Position numbers and translations under genes: made by a program | Shown here: in pieces, positions 7,601 to 17,800 of the stretch | Numbering within the stretch: the stretch's first letter is position 1 | Layout of the letters: every line of letters starts with the position of its first letter | Source of the DNA: Eubacteriales bacterium | Lineage (GTDB): Bacteria > Bacillota > Clostridia > Lachnospirales > Lachnospiraceae | Reading direction: 5' to 3' | Length of the DNA: 64,000 nt | Assembly (NCBI GenBank): GCA_030537935.1 | Contig: JAUNUY010000003.1 | Location: 62,001-126,000 of the forward strand | The notes under the pieces: model-generated | Databases searched by the model: none | What the model was told of the DNA's origin: nothing | The model's input: the letters and a program-made list of their open reading frames with translations, nothing else

Positions 7601-9827
7601 CAATAACATCATCCGAAGAGAAGGTCGCCTCCTTATATTCGAGAATCCCCGCCGTCAATTGTACGACATCTTCTCGTAATACTCGCAATTTCACGATGTC
7701 CGCAACCTCGGCATGATATATAATCGCTTTCCTGGATTCAATCTTCTGAATCAATTTTTGGAAGTAATCCCACGCACCGGGAATGTCGTTATCCAACCGC
7801 TGTACGGCTTTTGCCTGTACCAACAAGCCATCCAGAACAACATACATGTCATCGAGCTTTTTGACGTTCTCCGCCGCTCCTTCCGTCTTATAGGAACGGA
7901 AGATGCGCTCAGCTTTCGTCAGCTCATCCTTATACGGATAACCTTCCAGCCCTAAATCCAACGGTGTGTCATCCTCATCGGGCGTTGTCCCCGTAAGTAA
8001 AGCCTTGATTTCCGCCGTCTTAGCATTGATTTCCGTAACCAGAGCTTCTTTTTCCGCCTTGCCCTTGCTCGTTGCAATCCGGTTCTGCAAGTCCGCATAT
8101 GCTTTCTTGTACTTCTGACGCACGTTATACGGTTGTGCCGACATGTTCAGCGCATCCATCTGTTCGTCCAATAACGTCAATGCCGGAATAACGAGTTCCG
8201 CATTGTAATAACTGTTGAGCGCATCCGACAGAATTTTTGCCGATTCGTTCAGCTGCTCATCCGCCGTATCATTTGTCAAGGCCTTCGCCTCCGCCAGCTT
8301 CTGTTTGACATAGACATCGAAGTTGTCACCCGGCGTCAAACCTTCCGCCTCCGCAATCACTTCTTTCAGCGCCTTGAAGGCCGGCTTGTCTTCCGGGACC
8401 GGTGCCAGCAACGTCTTGATTTCTTCCGTCTTCGCATTGATTTCCGCAACCAGGGCTTCTTTCTCCGACTTGCCCTTGCTCGTCGCAATCCGACTCCGTA
8501 AGTCCGCATATTCTTTCTTATATTTCTGGCGCACGTTATACGGCTGTGCCGACATATTCAGCGCATCCATCTGTTCGTCCAACAGCGTCAATGCCGGAAC
8601 GACAAATTCCGCATTGTAGTAACTGTTGAGTGCATCCGACAGAATTTTTGCCGATTCGTTCAGCTGCTCATCCGCCGTATCATTTGTCAAGGCCTTCGCC
8701 TCCGCCAGCTTCTGTTTGACATAGACATCGAAGTTGTCACCCGGCGTCAAACCTTCCGCCTCCGCAATCACTTCTTTCAGCGCCTTGAAGGCCGGCTTGT
8801 CTTCCGGGACCGGTGCCAGCAACGTCTTGATTTCTTCCGTCTTCGCATTGATTTCCGCAACCAGGGCTTCTTTCTCCGACTTGCCCTTGCTCGTCGCAAT
8901 CCGACTCCGTAAGTCCGCATATTCTTTCTTATATTTCTGGCGCACGTTATACGGCTGTGCCGACATATTCAGCGCATCCATCTGTTCGTCCAACAGCGTC
9001 AATGCCGGAACGACAAATTCCGCATTGTAGTAACTGTTGAGTGCATCCGACAGAATTTTTGCCGATTCGTTCAGCTGCTCATCCGCCGTATCATTCGTTA
9101 AAGCCTTCGCCTCCGCCAGTTTCTGTTTGACATAGACGTCGAAGTTGTCGCCCGGTGTTAGACCTTCCGCCTCCGCAATCACTTCCTTCAGTGCCTTGAA
9201 AGTCGGTTTGTCTTCCGAAGCCGGACTGAACTCCTCGTTGATTTCACCCGTAATGGCAATAATTTCACTTGCCTCTTTCACCACACCGAGGGCCTCTACC
9301 TTCATGCTGTCTATGATTGCCGAATCAACACCGTTCTTCGTCTGCTGATAGCTACTTAGATTAAATCGCAATAAATCGGTAATCTTATCCTTTAATGCAT
9401 CGGCCGCAGCCTTCTTCGGACTTCCGGCGTCAACATTCATGACGGCAGACTGCACGCTTCTGGCCATCCCCTCATACAGCGGGGCGATGTTTTTCATCCC
9501 CGTAATATATTTTCCTTCCGTAAATGCGGTCATCCCTTCATCCAAAAAGGCCTGTCCCGCCGGCACCTTGGCTGCATAGCCACTTTCAATTCGATAACGT
9601 CCGCCGCCCAAATCTTCACTGAAGGGTGTGGAACTGATAAAACGTGCATGAATCCGCTTGGCATCTTCAAACGCTTGCTGATACTCTTTATACAATGTAT
9701 CCGTTGCAGCGTTCGCATATGTTTCCGTCACGAAACCCGTCGCTCCGTTCATCGGTATCGTCGTCGCCAACATAGTCAATGCCAATGAGGTCACGAGTAC
9801 CTTCTTTATAAATTGTCTCTTCTTCAT
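4674..9827 (-). CDS. Large secreted wall-binding protein with repeats, FMN-binding and NEAT-like domains
   Basis: 1,717 residues from the ATG at 9827, chosen because AGAAAGG precedes it and it gives a clean signal peptide (MKKRQFIKKVL, then a hydrophobic core). Order of parts: unassigned helical region (about 60-200); three near-identical 137-residue repeats (about 204-614) resembling FIVAR-type helical modules; a long unassigned region; an FMN_bind domain (about 1287-1370) with the flavinylation motif VDTITGATIS; a NEAT-like beta domain (about 1390-1512) with the DSMANKALV and GKYKYTVRL patterns; and about nine tryptophan/tyrosine-rich choline-binding-type repeats (about 1530-1717) of the form W-x-x-x-x-G-K-W-Y-W. 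There is no LPXTG, so wall attachment is presumably non-covalent. It is last in the flavin operon. I infer a surface redox or heme-handling role. A classical NEAT YxxxY heme-ligand pair is not evident. Confidence 0.85.
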   Translation of the reverse strand: MKKRQFIKKVLVTSLALTMLATTIPMNGATGFVTETYANAATDTLYKEYQQAFEDAKRIHARFISSTPFSEDLGGGRYRIESGYAAKVPAGQAFLDEGMTAFTEGKYITGMKNIAPLYEGMARSVQSAVMNVDAGSPKKAAADALKDKITDLLRFNLSSYQQTKNGVDSAIIDSMKVEALGVVKEASEIIAITGEINEEFSPASEDKPTFKALKEVIAEAEGLTPGDNFDVYVKQKLAEAKALTNDTADEQLNESAKILSDALNSYYNAEFVVPALTLLDEQMDALNMSAQPYNVRQKYKKEYADLRSRIATSKGKSEKEALVAEINAKTEEIKTLLAPVPEDKPAFKALKEVIAEAEGLTPGDNFDVYVKQKLAEAKALTNDTADEQLNESAKILSDALNSYYNAEFVVPALTLLDEQMDALNMSAQPYNVRQKYKKEYADLRSRIATSKGKSEKEALVAEINAKTEEIKTLLAPVPEDKPAFKALKEVIAEAEGLTPGDNFDVYVKQKLAEAKALTNDTADEQLNESAKILSDALNSYYNAELVIPALTLLDEQMDALNMSAQPYNVRQKYKKAYADLQNRIATSKGKAEKEALVTEINAKTAEIKALLTGTTPDEDDTPLDLGLEGYPYKDELTKAERIFRSYKTEGAAENVKKLDDMYVVLDGLLVQAKAVQRLDNDIPGAWDYFQKLIQKIESRKAIIYHAEVADIVKLRVLREDVVQLTAGILEYKEATFSSDDVIEKQLKEKYPNLVVLAKGTIESWGSATKEREVFPMFDNAMVKNTRLFKTNVGDFAVVTFKGLERNQPTDETGTHFNYAHLGKVFMAGEEVFKPLTTYSFYDSQNMPEGMEGLGVGGYQGIYPPKEFIFPAQYGKDIELRIAVAQMGSSAVTGYINLNWQKTVMADVHTKEALDALFTVALAMKQSTKTDAAFETFKKALAAIQAEVGDTPTTDEIVTATDKVNAAIAAFRQSEDNAVGKAARRLLSDYGKMTRVFLSAISIPESKEAYQEAVADLETALDEFTSEERVIEKMKTVHDIFRDLTFYYDKKTNLYVINEKSLAAAKPEDDKARVKIDKYLTGRILTARGEQYLNIDFGDKDISELQLFVDADRTQTLDKTVQGYVVAANPMLPVASTPEDVQEANLTFKLGGTPAKQYYVTYRDTAGTLQKGLLVLEPMNLDTEKLYAMKFAVARVTDEALAEFVKTHTEHNLDALRAEKKALTDEATRVLYHAHNQAEINNTTKQLNAFLNRIQHSAGKPEAALDLPDVPDVPDTILVDGAEIQPKDGVYEAEANGYEGPVKLQVTIKDHKISAIKVLAHNETPNYFDMALGIIGDIIDKNGTQAVDTITGATISANAIKKAVDKALAAARQATVEDNETPVPPVTDEVVSSTVYSARIKHEIEDKDSMANKALVDKSVRIDEYKSGKYKYTVRLVPIKIGDEFGNVTKLFTYRDGQLTEAVKGSDDTWTFDLIEKKARVEIRVWVDAMDNIGGGGPGSNAQNAILVVDFDKVVDGSVPDQPDQPVPPQKNGWVTEDGNTYYYKEGVAVTNNWISDNGSRYWLKADGAMAVKEWIRAGDKSYYATKSGAILQDKWLYENNAWYYFTGNGSMAVNQWAYVDGRWYWAKADGIIAQSQWVFANGKWYWASGSGAIAIKQWVFANGKWYWATGSGAIAERQWVLANGKWYYALADGKIAMNQWIRVNNVWYWTAADGAVE
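7984..9216. repeat. Three tandem 411-bp coding repeats
   Basis: Three direct repeats of 411 bases (137 codons) in the wall-binding protein gene. Units at about 8395-8805 and 8806-9216 are nearly identical at DNA level (for example 8323-8619 matches 8734-9030 at an offset of 411), while the unit nearest the 3' end of the gene has more substitutions. Such identity implies recent duplication or ongoing homogenisation, and copy number may vary between strains. Confidence 0.9.
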
Positions 9828-9870
9828 TGTAACCTTTCTTACGTTCTCCGTCGAAATATCGGAACATGAG

Positions 9871-9896
9871 AAAACGGGGTGTATACACCCCGTTTT
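9871..9896 (-). terminator. Perfect palindromic hairpin inside the surface operon
   Basis: A 26-base perfect palindrome with core CGGGGTGTATACACCCCG and TTTT on both ends lies between the LPXTG gene and the wall-binding protein gene. It has the form of an intrinsic terminator in either direction. I see no good promoter in the 30 bases between it and the downstream ribosome site, so partial read-through probably sets lower expression of the last gene. Confidence 0.75.
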
Positions 9897-9925
9897 CATG
9901 TGTCCGTTTCAATCAACGGAGTAAA

Positions 9926-12900
9926 CTAGTCTTCTTTTCTCTTAAAGATGGTCAAGTATGCACCGATAAAGCAGAAGAACAATAACATAGGAACAAATAC
10001 GAACAAGGTCGCTCCGGTACCCGGTAACGTTTTACCGCCTTTGTCTTGACTCGCATTCTGACTGCCGCCCTTATTCTCCGGATCTGCATTCTTAATCGCC
10101 TTTTGCAGCGCATCCGTTGCCACCTTCACCTCTTTATAAGATTTCGGATCTTTCTCCAGTGCCGCCTTGGCTGCTTTCACGGCTTCTTCCAACTCCTTGG
10201 GATTCTTCGCCGTTTTTTGCAACTCCTCAGCTTTTTCAATCAGTTTTTCAAGATCGGAAACTTCCTCATCAGTCGGTTCATTCAACGCATCCATTGCCGC
10301 TTGCAGCTTAGTCGCCGCGTCAGCAATTTCATCCGTCGTACCGCCATTTTCAATGAGTTCATTTGCTTTGTTGATTGCCTCTGATAATGCGGTTCTTCTT
10401 CCCGGAGAAATTGCACCGTCATCTGTACTGCCGTCACCGGTCAGTTCTGTCGCTTTTTCAACCAGATCCTCTAAGGCTTTCGTATCGCCCTTACCTTCCA
10501 GGCCTTCAATAGCAGCAATGATTGCCTTTGCCGCATTATCCAATTCCTTCTGCGTCGCATCCGTCTTGTTCTTCAGAGCCTTGCCCTTTGCCAACGCACC
10601 TTCCAAGACCTTCTTGCTTGCATCGGTTGCATTCGGATAAGTAGCCGTCGCCATCGTATCATTAGCCGATTGGATGGCTGCATCCAGGTTTGTGTAATCC
10701 AAACCTGCAGGTGCTTCTTCTTTTGTCAGACCGGCAATCGCATCATTGATGGCTTTTGCCGCATCATCCACATCTTTCTGTGTTGCATCCGCTTTTTCAT
10801 TCACTGCCTTACCGGCTGCCAATGCATCTGCCAACGCCTTCTTCGATACTTCCGTATTATCTGCGTAGCCTTCTTCAGCCTGCTTTGCTTCCGCATCGCT
10901 GATGGCTTTCGTCAACGCCGCTTTATCCACTTCTACTGCCGGCGGTTCTTCCGTCGTCAGACCGGCAATCGCATCATTGATGGCTTTTGTCGCATCATCA
11001 ACGTCTTTCTGCGTAGCATCTTCTTTTTCATTCACTGCCTTACCGGCTGCCAATGCGTCCGCCAATGCCTGCTTCGATGCTTCCGTATTATCTTCGTAAC
11101 CTTCTTCTGCCTGCTTTGCTTCCGCATCGCTGATGGCTTTCATCAACGCCGCTTTATCCACTTCTGCTGCCGGCGGTTCTTCCTCTTCAGCCACTTCACC
11201 AATCATGACAAATGGACTCAAATCAGACACTGCCGTTACAAAATAACTTATCGTTCCGGTTGCAGAATGCTCAATCGTACCTGTCAACTCATCAATCTTA
11301 CCATCATGTAAGTGATAAACTTTCAAGGTATCCATCTTAATTTTTTCTAGAATAGGGAAGAACAATTTAATTGTCTCACCTGCCGGAATTTCAGCTTCCT
11401 CATCCGTCCTTCTGTCGATGAGTTTCACATCATGCATCCTGATGTTATACTGCTTATTCGAATCAATCCGAGCCCCCAGTTCCGCTTTAATGTCATGGTA
11501 CTGTGTACCGACAATCGGCGTAACCTCGAGCTTGACACCCGGAAGAACGCCTGCTTCGGCTTCTGCTTCAATACCGTCCGTGCCGACCTGGTGACCGAAG
11601 TCGTCCAGTTTCGTTAACAATCTGATATCGAATGAACGGTAGAACGTATCTGCACCCGTACCGCGAATTAAGCTAGTGGAATTGAAAGTAATCGCATCAC
11701 CGCCATCACCGCTCTTATCGGAAATATCAATATCTTTGCCGTTGCCTGCCAGGAAGGTCACATCTGCCTCGTCCGTTTCGGCACGAAGGAACATATTCAA
11801 TACCAGCCCCTCTTTCACAGAGCGATCCGTTTCACCGATAATCGCTTCATCCGGCTTATGACCACCGATACCGTCCGTCGAATTGATTTTATCGAGTTCG
11901 GATTGTGCAAATTGCTTCCAATCGTCATCCGTTAAGTCCGCCAACTTCTTGTTACCCAAATAGTAGGATAATTTCGTAACTTTGAAAGGATTCTTCGCAG
12001 CTGCGGGATCAAATACATGGGCTCCAATCACGATAAGTGATTTATAAGTCTTCTCATCATAGCATAGTTTACTTTTGGATACTTCACTTCCCTTTTTCGC
12101 ACGAACCTTGAAAAACAGACTCAGTTCCTCTTTGAAACGATTCTTCGGCGTCGGATCATTATACGTATTTGTCGCAAACATACCCCTATCATCCGAAGGG
12201 ATTGTCATCTCGTCAAAGTCCGAACGAATCTTAACTTCATTCCCTTCAATCACCAGATACTTGGTATATTTTTCCAATCCCTGTACATCGTTAACGAATT
12301 CATACGTCAAATCGGCGGTATCTACGTTAGCGGGCATACTGAGTGTTGCCAGCACGGCGCCGGCCGTCGCATCATTTTCCGCTACCGTTACAGGCGTAAT
12401 GATTGGCTCAACATCTACTAAGCTGACTGCCGGTGTATCAAAATCCTGCTCCGCTACGACGGTGTAAATGCCCACCTTCTCCACATTGGCAATCATGTGA
12501 CGGACCGTTCCGGTCGCCGCGGATTCAATCGTATACGGTACTTCTGTAACCGTTCCATTTTCGAGATGATATAATTTTAAGCTGTCATCTTTGATTTTTT
12601 CCGGCACGTTGATTATCAACTTCACCGTCTTCCCGGCCGCAATATCAACCGGTTGATTCGTTGCACGATCCAAGAAGGAAATCTCCCACGGATCAATCTT
12701 CATTTGTGCATCCGGCGTGCTGCCCTTTGCCTTATCGCCCAATTGTGAAATGATACCTTCACGCTCACCGGCGATAATGGGACGTACTGCCAACTTCGTA
12801 CCGAGCGGGAATACGTCATCTTCAGCTTCCGCGGCAACCCCGAAACGGGATTCCTGATGACCGAAGGGGCCGTGATTGCAATACAATTTGATATTGAAAG

Positions 12901-14713
12901 AACGCCAGAACGTATCCGTTTCACCGCGAATCAAGCTGTTACTCTTGACGTCAACGGCGTCGTCACCATCCGAGGAAGTCCCCATCTTATAGGTTACATC
13001 CATGGTCAGTGCCTTGTTTTTGCCGTCATAGAAAATGACGTCGGCCTCATTCGCTTCCGCACGGAGATACAACTTCTTCGCCTTCGCTTCTTTTACACCA
13101 AGCTCCGTAAATGCAACAACATTATTGTTATCAAATCCCGTCGGAAATTTTCCGGCAATACCGTCCGTCGAGTTAATCTTCTCGATTTCAGTATCGGCAA
13201 ACGCTACCCACTCATCATCCGCGACATCGGCAATTGCTTTATCGCCGAGATAATAGGAGAGTTTCGTCACTGTAAAAGGATTTGCCGCTGCAGATGGATC
13301 ATATACATGCGGACCTATTATAATATTTGGCATCCAATCCGTTTCATTGTAGTTTGCCGCTACTTTGGATACCTGGTCACCTTTCTTTGCTTGAATCTTG
13401 ATATAGAAACGTTGTCCTTCAATGAAGCGTCGAACAGGTGTCGGATCATTATAAGTGTTTATGGCAAACATATCTTTATAATCTGACGGAATATCCATTT
13501 CATCCAACTTTGCATTAATACGAACTTCATTGCCGACAATCTCAAGGAAATGTGTGTATTTCTTTAAATCCGGATCATCAGCAAAAGAATAGGTTAAATC
13601 CGTCGTATCTACATCTGTCGGCATGCTCAATGTCGCCAAAACGGCACCGGCCTTTGCATCATTTTCAGCCACTGCCGGATCAACCGGCGTGATAATCGGT
13701 GCCTTGTCCGCCAGGTTTACTGCCGGAGCCTGCGTGCCGGGTCCGTTCGGATCATATTTTCCGATAACGAACATGACATTCTCATAGTTTCCTACATAAT
13801 TTGCAGTATCCTGTGATACGGCACCGTTGCTTCTCTTGGCAACGACGCGTACATAGAAATCTTCATCCTGTTTCAGCCGCTTCTTCCCATCCGTATAAGG
13901 ATTGATGGCAAACTTATCCTGCACATCACTCGGGAGTGCTGCTGTATCCAAATCGGCACGAATCCGAATTTCATTGTCGACAATCTCAAAAAATTGTTCA
14001 TAACTGCTCAGAACATTATCCGGATCAACAAATTCGTAGGTGAGATCCGTCGTATCCACATCGGCCGGTACGCTTAACGTCGCCAGTTTCGCACCGGCTA
14101 CCGCTTCGTTCTCCGTCGGCATCGGATTCACCGGGGTAATAACCGGTTTTACGTCTGCCAAATCATTCGCCGGCTTCGGCTTTTTGCCGACCATAGCGAA
14201 TACCGGATAGTCCAACTTCTCCAGTTCCGGAACATAGGCCGTACGCGTAACCGCATCCTTTTCCGGATACATATCATCGAAGTATTCATCCGCCTTCAAG
14301 TATCCGTAGACCTTCAAGTCGTCTATCTGGCCCTCCATGTCAATTTCCGCCGGCACATCGAAGGTAATTTTTACAGATTGGCCGGCTGTCAGGCTGACCG
14401 GCTGTTGCTGTGCATCCAAGATGGCAAACTTACACATCTTGAGGATGTCATCACCACCAACTTTGTAGCCTAATACATTACGATAGGTCGCATAGTCTGC
14501 GTCGTTCTCCGTAATCGGTACAATCGACAGTTTGGCGCCGTCCGGTAAGACTTTGTTCACATCTTCCACCGTCACGCCGTTTACCGTCTGCGTGCCAAAC
14601 GGTGCATCCTCTGCATCAACACCCAGTATCTGTCTATAATTCAATACCGGTACGGTCATCAAGACCAATACAAGAGCCAATGCAAGACTTTTCAACCAAC
14701 GTCTTCTTTTCAT
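9926..14713 (-). CDS. LPXTG-anchored surface protein with cadherin-like and helical repeats
   Basis: 1,595 residues starting at the ATG with GAGGAGG upstream. A signal peptide (MKRRRWLKSLALALVLVLM) opens the protein, and a sorting signal LPGTG, a hydrophobic segment and KRKED close it, so it should be covalently wall-anchored by sortase. Three copies of a module starting ITPV and containing AVLATLSMP-x-x-VDTTDLTY (about residues 188, 336 and 766) look like cadherin/Ig-like ligand-binding folds. Two copies of an NPFxVTKLSYYLG module (about 478 and 909) and two of an SLIRG-x-DTFxRSF module (about 598 and 1018) follow them. Residues about 1178-1554 are alanine/lysine-rich helical repeats of FIVAR type, probably a wall-spanning stalk. 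No catalytic motif is visible; adhesion or scaffold is inferred. It is third in the flavin operon. Confidence 0.85.
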   Translation of the reverse strand: MKRRRWLKSLALALVLVLMTVPVLNYRQILGVDAEDAPFGTQTVNGVTVEDVNKVLPDGAKLSIVPITENDADYATYRNVLGYKVGGDDILKMCKFAILDAQQQPVSLTAGQSVKITFDVPAEIDMEGQIDDLKVYGYLKADEYFDDMYPEKDAVTRTAYVPELEKLDYPVFAMVGKKPKPANDLADVKPVITPVNPMPTENEAVAGAKLATLSVPADVDTTDLTYEFVDPDNVLSSYEQFFEIVDNEIRIRADLDTAALPSDVQDKFAINPYTDGKKRLKQDEDFYVRVVAKRSNGAVSQDTANYVGNYENVMFVIGKYDPNGPGTQAPAVNLADKAPIITPVDPAVAENDAKAGAVLATLSMPTDVDTTDLTYSFADDPDLKKYTHFLEIVGNEVRINAKLDEMDIPSDYKDMFAINTYNDPTPVRRFIEGQRFYIKIQAKKGDQVSKVAANYNETDWMPNIIIGPHVYDPSAAANPFTVTKLSYYLGDKAIADVADDEWVAFADTEIEKINSTDGIAGKFPTGFDNNNVVAFTELGVKEAKAKKLYLRAEANEADVIFYDGKNKALTMDVTYKMGTSSDGDDAVDVKSNSLIRGETDTFWRSFNIKLYCNHGPFGHQESRFGVAAEAEDDVFPLGTKLAVRPIIAGEREGIISQLGDKAKGSTPDAQMKIDPWEISFLDRATNQPVDIAAGKTVKLIINVPEKIKDDSLKLYHLENGTVTEVPYTIESAATGTVRHMIANVEKVGIYTVVAEQDFDTPAVSLVDVEPIITPVTVAENDATAGAVLATLSMPANVDTADLTYEFVNDVQGLEKYTKYLVIEGNEVKIRSDFDEMTIPSDDRGMFATNTYNDPTPKNRFKEELSLFFKVRAKKGSEVSKSKLCYDEKTYKSLIVIGAHVFDPAAAKNPFKVTKLSYYLGNKKLADLTDDDWKQFAQSELDKINSTDGIGGHKPDEAIIGETDRSVKEGLVLNMFLRAETDEADVTFLAGNGKDIDISDKSGDGGDAITFNSTSLIRGTGADTFYRSFDIRLLTKLDDFGHQVGTDGIEAEAEAGVLPGVKLEVTPIVGTQYHDIKAELGARIDSNKQYNIRMHDVKLIDRRTDEEAEIPAGETIKLFFPILEKIKMDTLKVYHLHDGKIDELTGTIEHSATGTISYFVTAVSDLSPFVMIGEVAEEEEPPAAEVDKAALMKAISDAEAKQAEEGYEDNTEASKQALADALAAGKAVNEKEDATQKDVDDATKAINDAIAGLTTEEPPAVEVDKAALTKAISDAEAKQAEEGYADNTEVSKKALADALAAGKAVNEKADATQKDVDDAAKAINDAIAGLTKEEAPAGLDYTNLDAAIQSANDTMATATYPNATDASKKVLEGALAKGKALKNKTDATQKELDNAAKAIIAAIEGLEGKGDTKALEDLVEKATELTGDGSTDDGAISPGRRTALSEAINKANELIENGGTTDEIADAATKLQAAMDALNEPTDEEVSDLEKLIEKAEELQKTAKNPKELEEAVKAAKAALEKDPKSYKEVKVATDALQKAIKNADPENKGGSQNASQDKGGKTLPGTGATLFVFVPMLLFFCFIGAYLTIFKRKED

Positions 14714-14814
14714 ACAATTCCTCCTCTTTTAAAATTATTCATATCAGATGATAATATCTCATGATAGAGCCGCTCTACCGAACGGCTGTATATGATTTTC
14801 AAAAAACAACAATA

Positions 14815-17800
14815 TTATGGATTTGCCGGCGGATCACTTAATGAGTACAATTTATTATCCACACGATAGCTTTTAATAACCGAATTGAAATTCTTCGGAA
14901 CAATTGTTAAATATTGTACATAGAATGATCGGCTGAATTGCAAATCTCTTGTCAAAGGACTCTTGTTCATATCCGCATCATAGTACCATGCTTCAAAACC
15001 GTTCTCTTCCAACTCATCAAATGTAAATTGCTTTTCCGTTCCATCCGTATAGCTGACCGTCAAAAGCAAGTTCGTCGGGTCATACTTCTCACCATTATAG
15101 AAAAACACTTGGTGATAATTACGTTCCGTCCGATAATTTCTTTTATCCTCATATTTAGATGCATTGAATGTCGCAATGAAGCCCTCATCATGTTGTAATT
15201 TGTAATCCAATTCAAAATCTTCCATAACCATATCATTAATCATGACTTCATTCGAAGCCGCTTTATAAATGGCTTCTGCTATGGCTCTTGAGTAACTTGC
15301 CTTACTGAAAGTGGCTCCGCCAATCGCATCCAAATCTTTCAAAGCAGGCCGGAGATTTTGGGCGATATCATCGTATGTGTCACCCGGAAAAGCTTTATGG
15401 TCATGAATTGCCGCCATGTAACGTTCAATATCCAAGTGTTGTTTGACGAAACCTGTCATATCCGTTTTCACCTGTGTGAATACCTTTCCTCGGAAACGTT
15501 CCGCCTTCCCATAATATCCGATGCCGCCGCCACCATAGTCATCGCCAAAATTCAACAATCGGACATCGGTAACTTTTCCGCCGGAAACTGTAACTTGAAC
15601 TTTGGTAAAACGTACATAAGGACTCAAATATGATTCATTATCGGGATAATAACCACGTCCATGACCGATATAAACACCATCATGCAACACAGCATCCGGT
15701 TCCGGTGGTCGGACAAAATTATTGCTGTCAAAATCCTGAACCGTATCTTCTACCAGAGTGGACGCATTTTCCGCAATCACCTCGATATTCATACTCAACG
15801 GCGTTAACTGTCCCAGTCGCACCTCAAACGGGAATGTCCCTTTGTCATTGAAGACGTAATCGTTCGGTATACTCGTGCTTAAGTTGTTTGCGACAAAGTC
15901 ACTGTAAGCAACCTCTATTGATTCACCATTCGTATAAGAAATGGATACGACCATCTCACCGAGGTCGAGTTTTTCACCAACTTTATAATTTGCTTTCGGC
16001 TTTTTGATAAAGGAAAGGGCCATCGGCTCTTTCACAATGTCATTAACACGGATACCCGTCTTAGCTTTCAAGCCGTTCAGGCTAATGACTAATTCTACGG
16101 TACCAACCTTCTCCAATAAATCACCGCTATGTAAATTTGTCGTAATGCCCTTCGCCACAAAGTCCGCATACGGCACGTTCTCGGTACTCTTATCCGAATA
16201 CTCTACCCGAAGCACCAAGGCCGAAAGGTCCAGGCTGTCTCCCTTCGTATAGGTATTCTTCGGCACCGTTGCCACGCTGATATATTCCGGAACGGCCGGT
16301 TGCGAGGCCTCTGCCGCATCCGCCGCCGCCTTAATTGCATCCACGATGGAACGGACGATACCCGTCGTACTCATGGTTGCACCGCTGACCGTATCCGGGT
16401 CGATGGCCCGTAATTTCTTCCGGGCAATAACCAACGTATTCTTTTCATTATCCAATATCGGCAAGTGACCGCTTTGTCCCTTGTACTTATCCTTATCGGC
16501 TACTTCCGATTCCACGTCGTAATATTTCTCCAACTCCACCGCAAGTGTCAAGAGTTGTCGAACATCGGTAATTTCACCGTCGTTGATTTTTTTCTTGAAC
16601 GGCTCCGCTTTCACGACATACTCGCCGTCATCCGGTTGGTTCTTAATTTTTATGGAAGCAATCTTACCGTCCTTGACCACTACTTCCGACTGCCAACGGT
16701 TACCCGTATAGGCTGTCTTGTAGCCATATCCGAAACCGGTATATGTATTATCTTTCAGCTTCAGATCCGGCAACGACTGTTGTACGAAAGTCCGATGCTC
16801 ATCCGCCACCTTCTTGTCAATCCAGAGTTGAATCTGCTCGGCCAACTTGTCGCGTCCTTCTTCCGCAATCAGGAAGATGCCGTTTCCTTCACCGACAATA
16901 TAAAGTGTATTATCTCGAACGAAATTGTTCACCGGTTTCGGCGTCGCAGTTTCGTCCCGCTTCACGAATACCTTATAATTTTTTCCGACCTCGGGTTTGA
17001 ATTTCGTATCCCCGATAAAATAGGATTGGTTTTCGGTCAGACCGTCGACCTTGATGGCACGCAACACCTTGTCATCCGGTAACGGATGATCCCCTTCCGG
17101 TACAGTCGCCGCCGTCACGCCGGTCGGATTATTCTCCCCTAAGAATTGCAACTCAAATTCATTCTTTGTCACCTTCGGCAAAACATTCGCCACGCGCCGA
17201 CGATATTGATCCGTCTCCGACTGTGGCAGAACCGTTGCCGGTCGCATGCCGATGGTGCCTTCATAGATGATTTTGTTATTCACGTCTTTCAGGACGATTT
17301 TCGTATTTTTATTCAGCTCGTTGGCCGATATAAACTGCCGTTCCTTTGTAGAAACCGTATAGGCCGGGAATCCGTCAAAAGTCGCCGTCAGCAGACCGTG
17401 ACGTCCGTCAATCTCCAAATACTGCTGCTTCGTCTCTCCGTCGGTGATGTAACGTACACCGGCTGCAAGTTCTTCCGCCTTGACACCCTTCAGCTCGTAC
17501 TTCCGTAAGGCCTTCTTCACGGCCCGCTGAATACTCTTTGCCGAGTAGGTAGCACCGGATACGCCGTCAATGGACTTCACGTCATCCACATTGATGTCAT
17601 TACTTAATGCCTTAATCAGACGTTTCCGCTTATCGCCGGTAAAATATGGTGCAACATCATCGTCAACCACGCGCTCCAGAACGATTTCCACAACTTTTCG
17701 ATTTCTTACTACGACGCGTACGCGGTTTCTGCCTTCGTTGAAGCCCTCGGCCTCTCCGTAATAGGTGCCGTCCGGTACTGTCGACATATCGATATTCAGT

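Noticed and set aside
8323..9348. Plus-strand frames of about 98 codons repeated every 411 bases
   Set aside because: Antisense reflections of the repeats in the wall-binding protein.
4674..9827. CRISPR-like or satellite repeats in surface-protein genes
   Set aside because: Repeat periods of 411 and 2,028 bases are whole-codon protein-domain repeats inside open frames, not short repeats with spacers.
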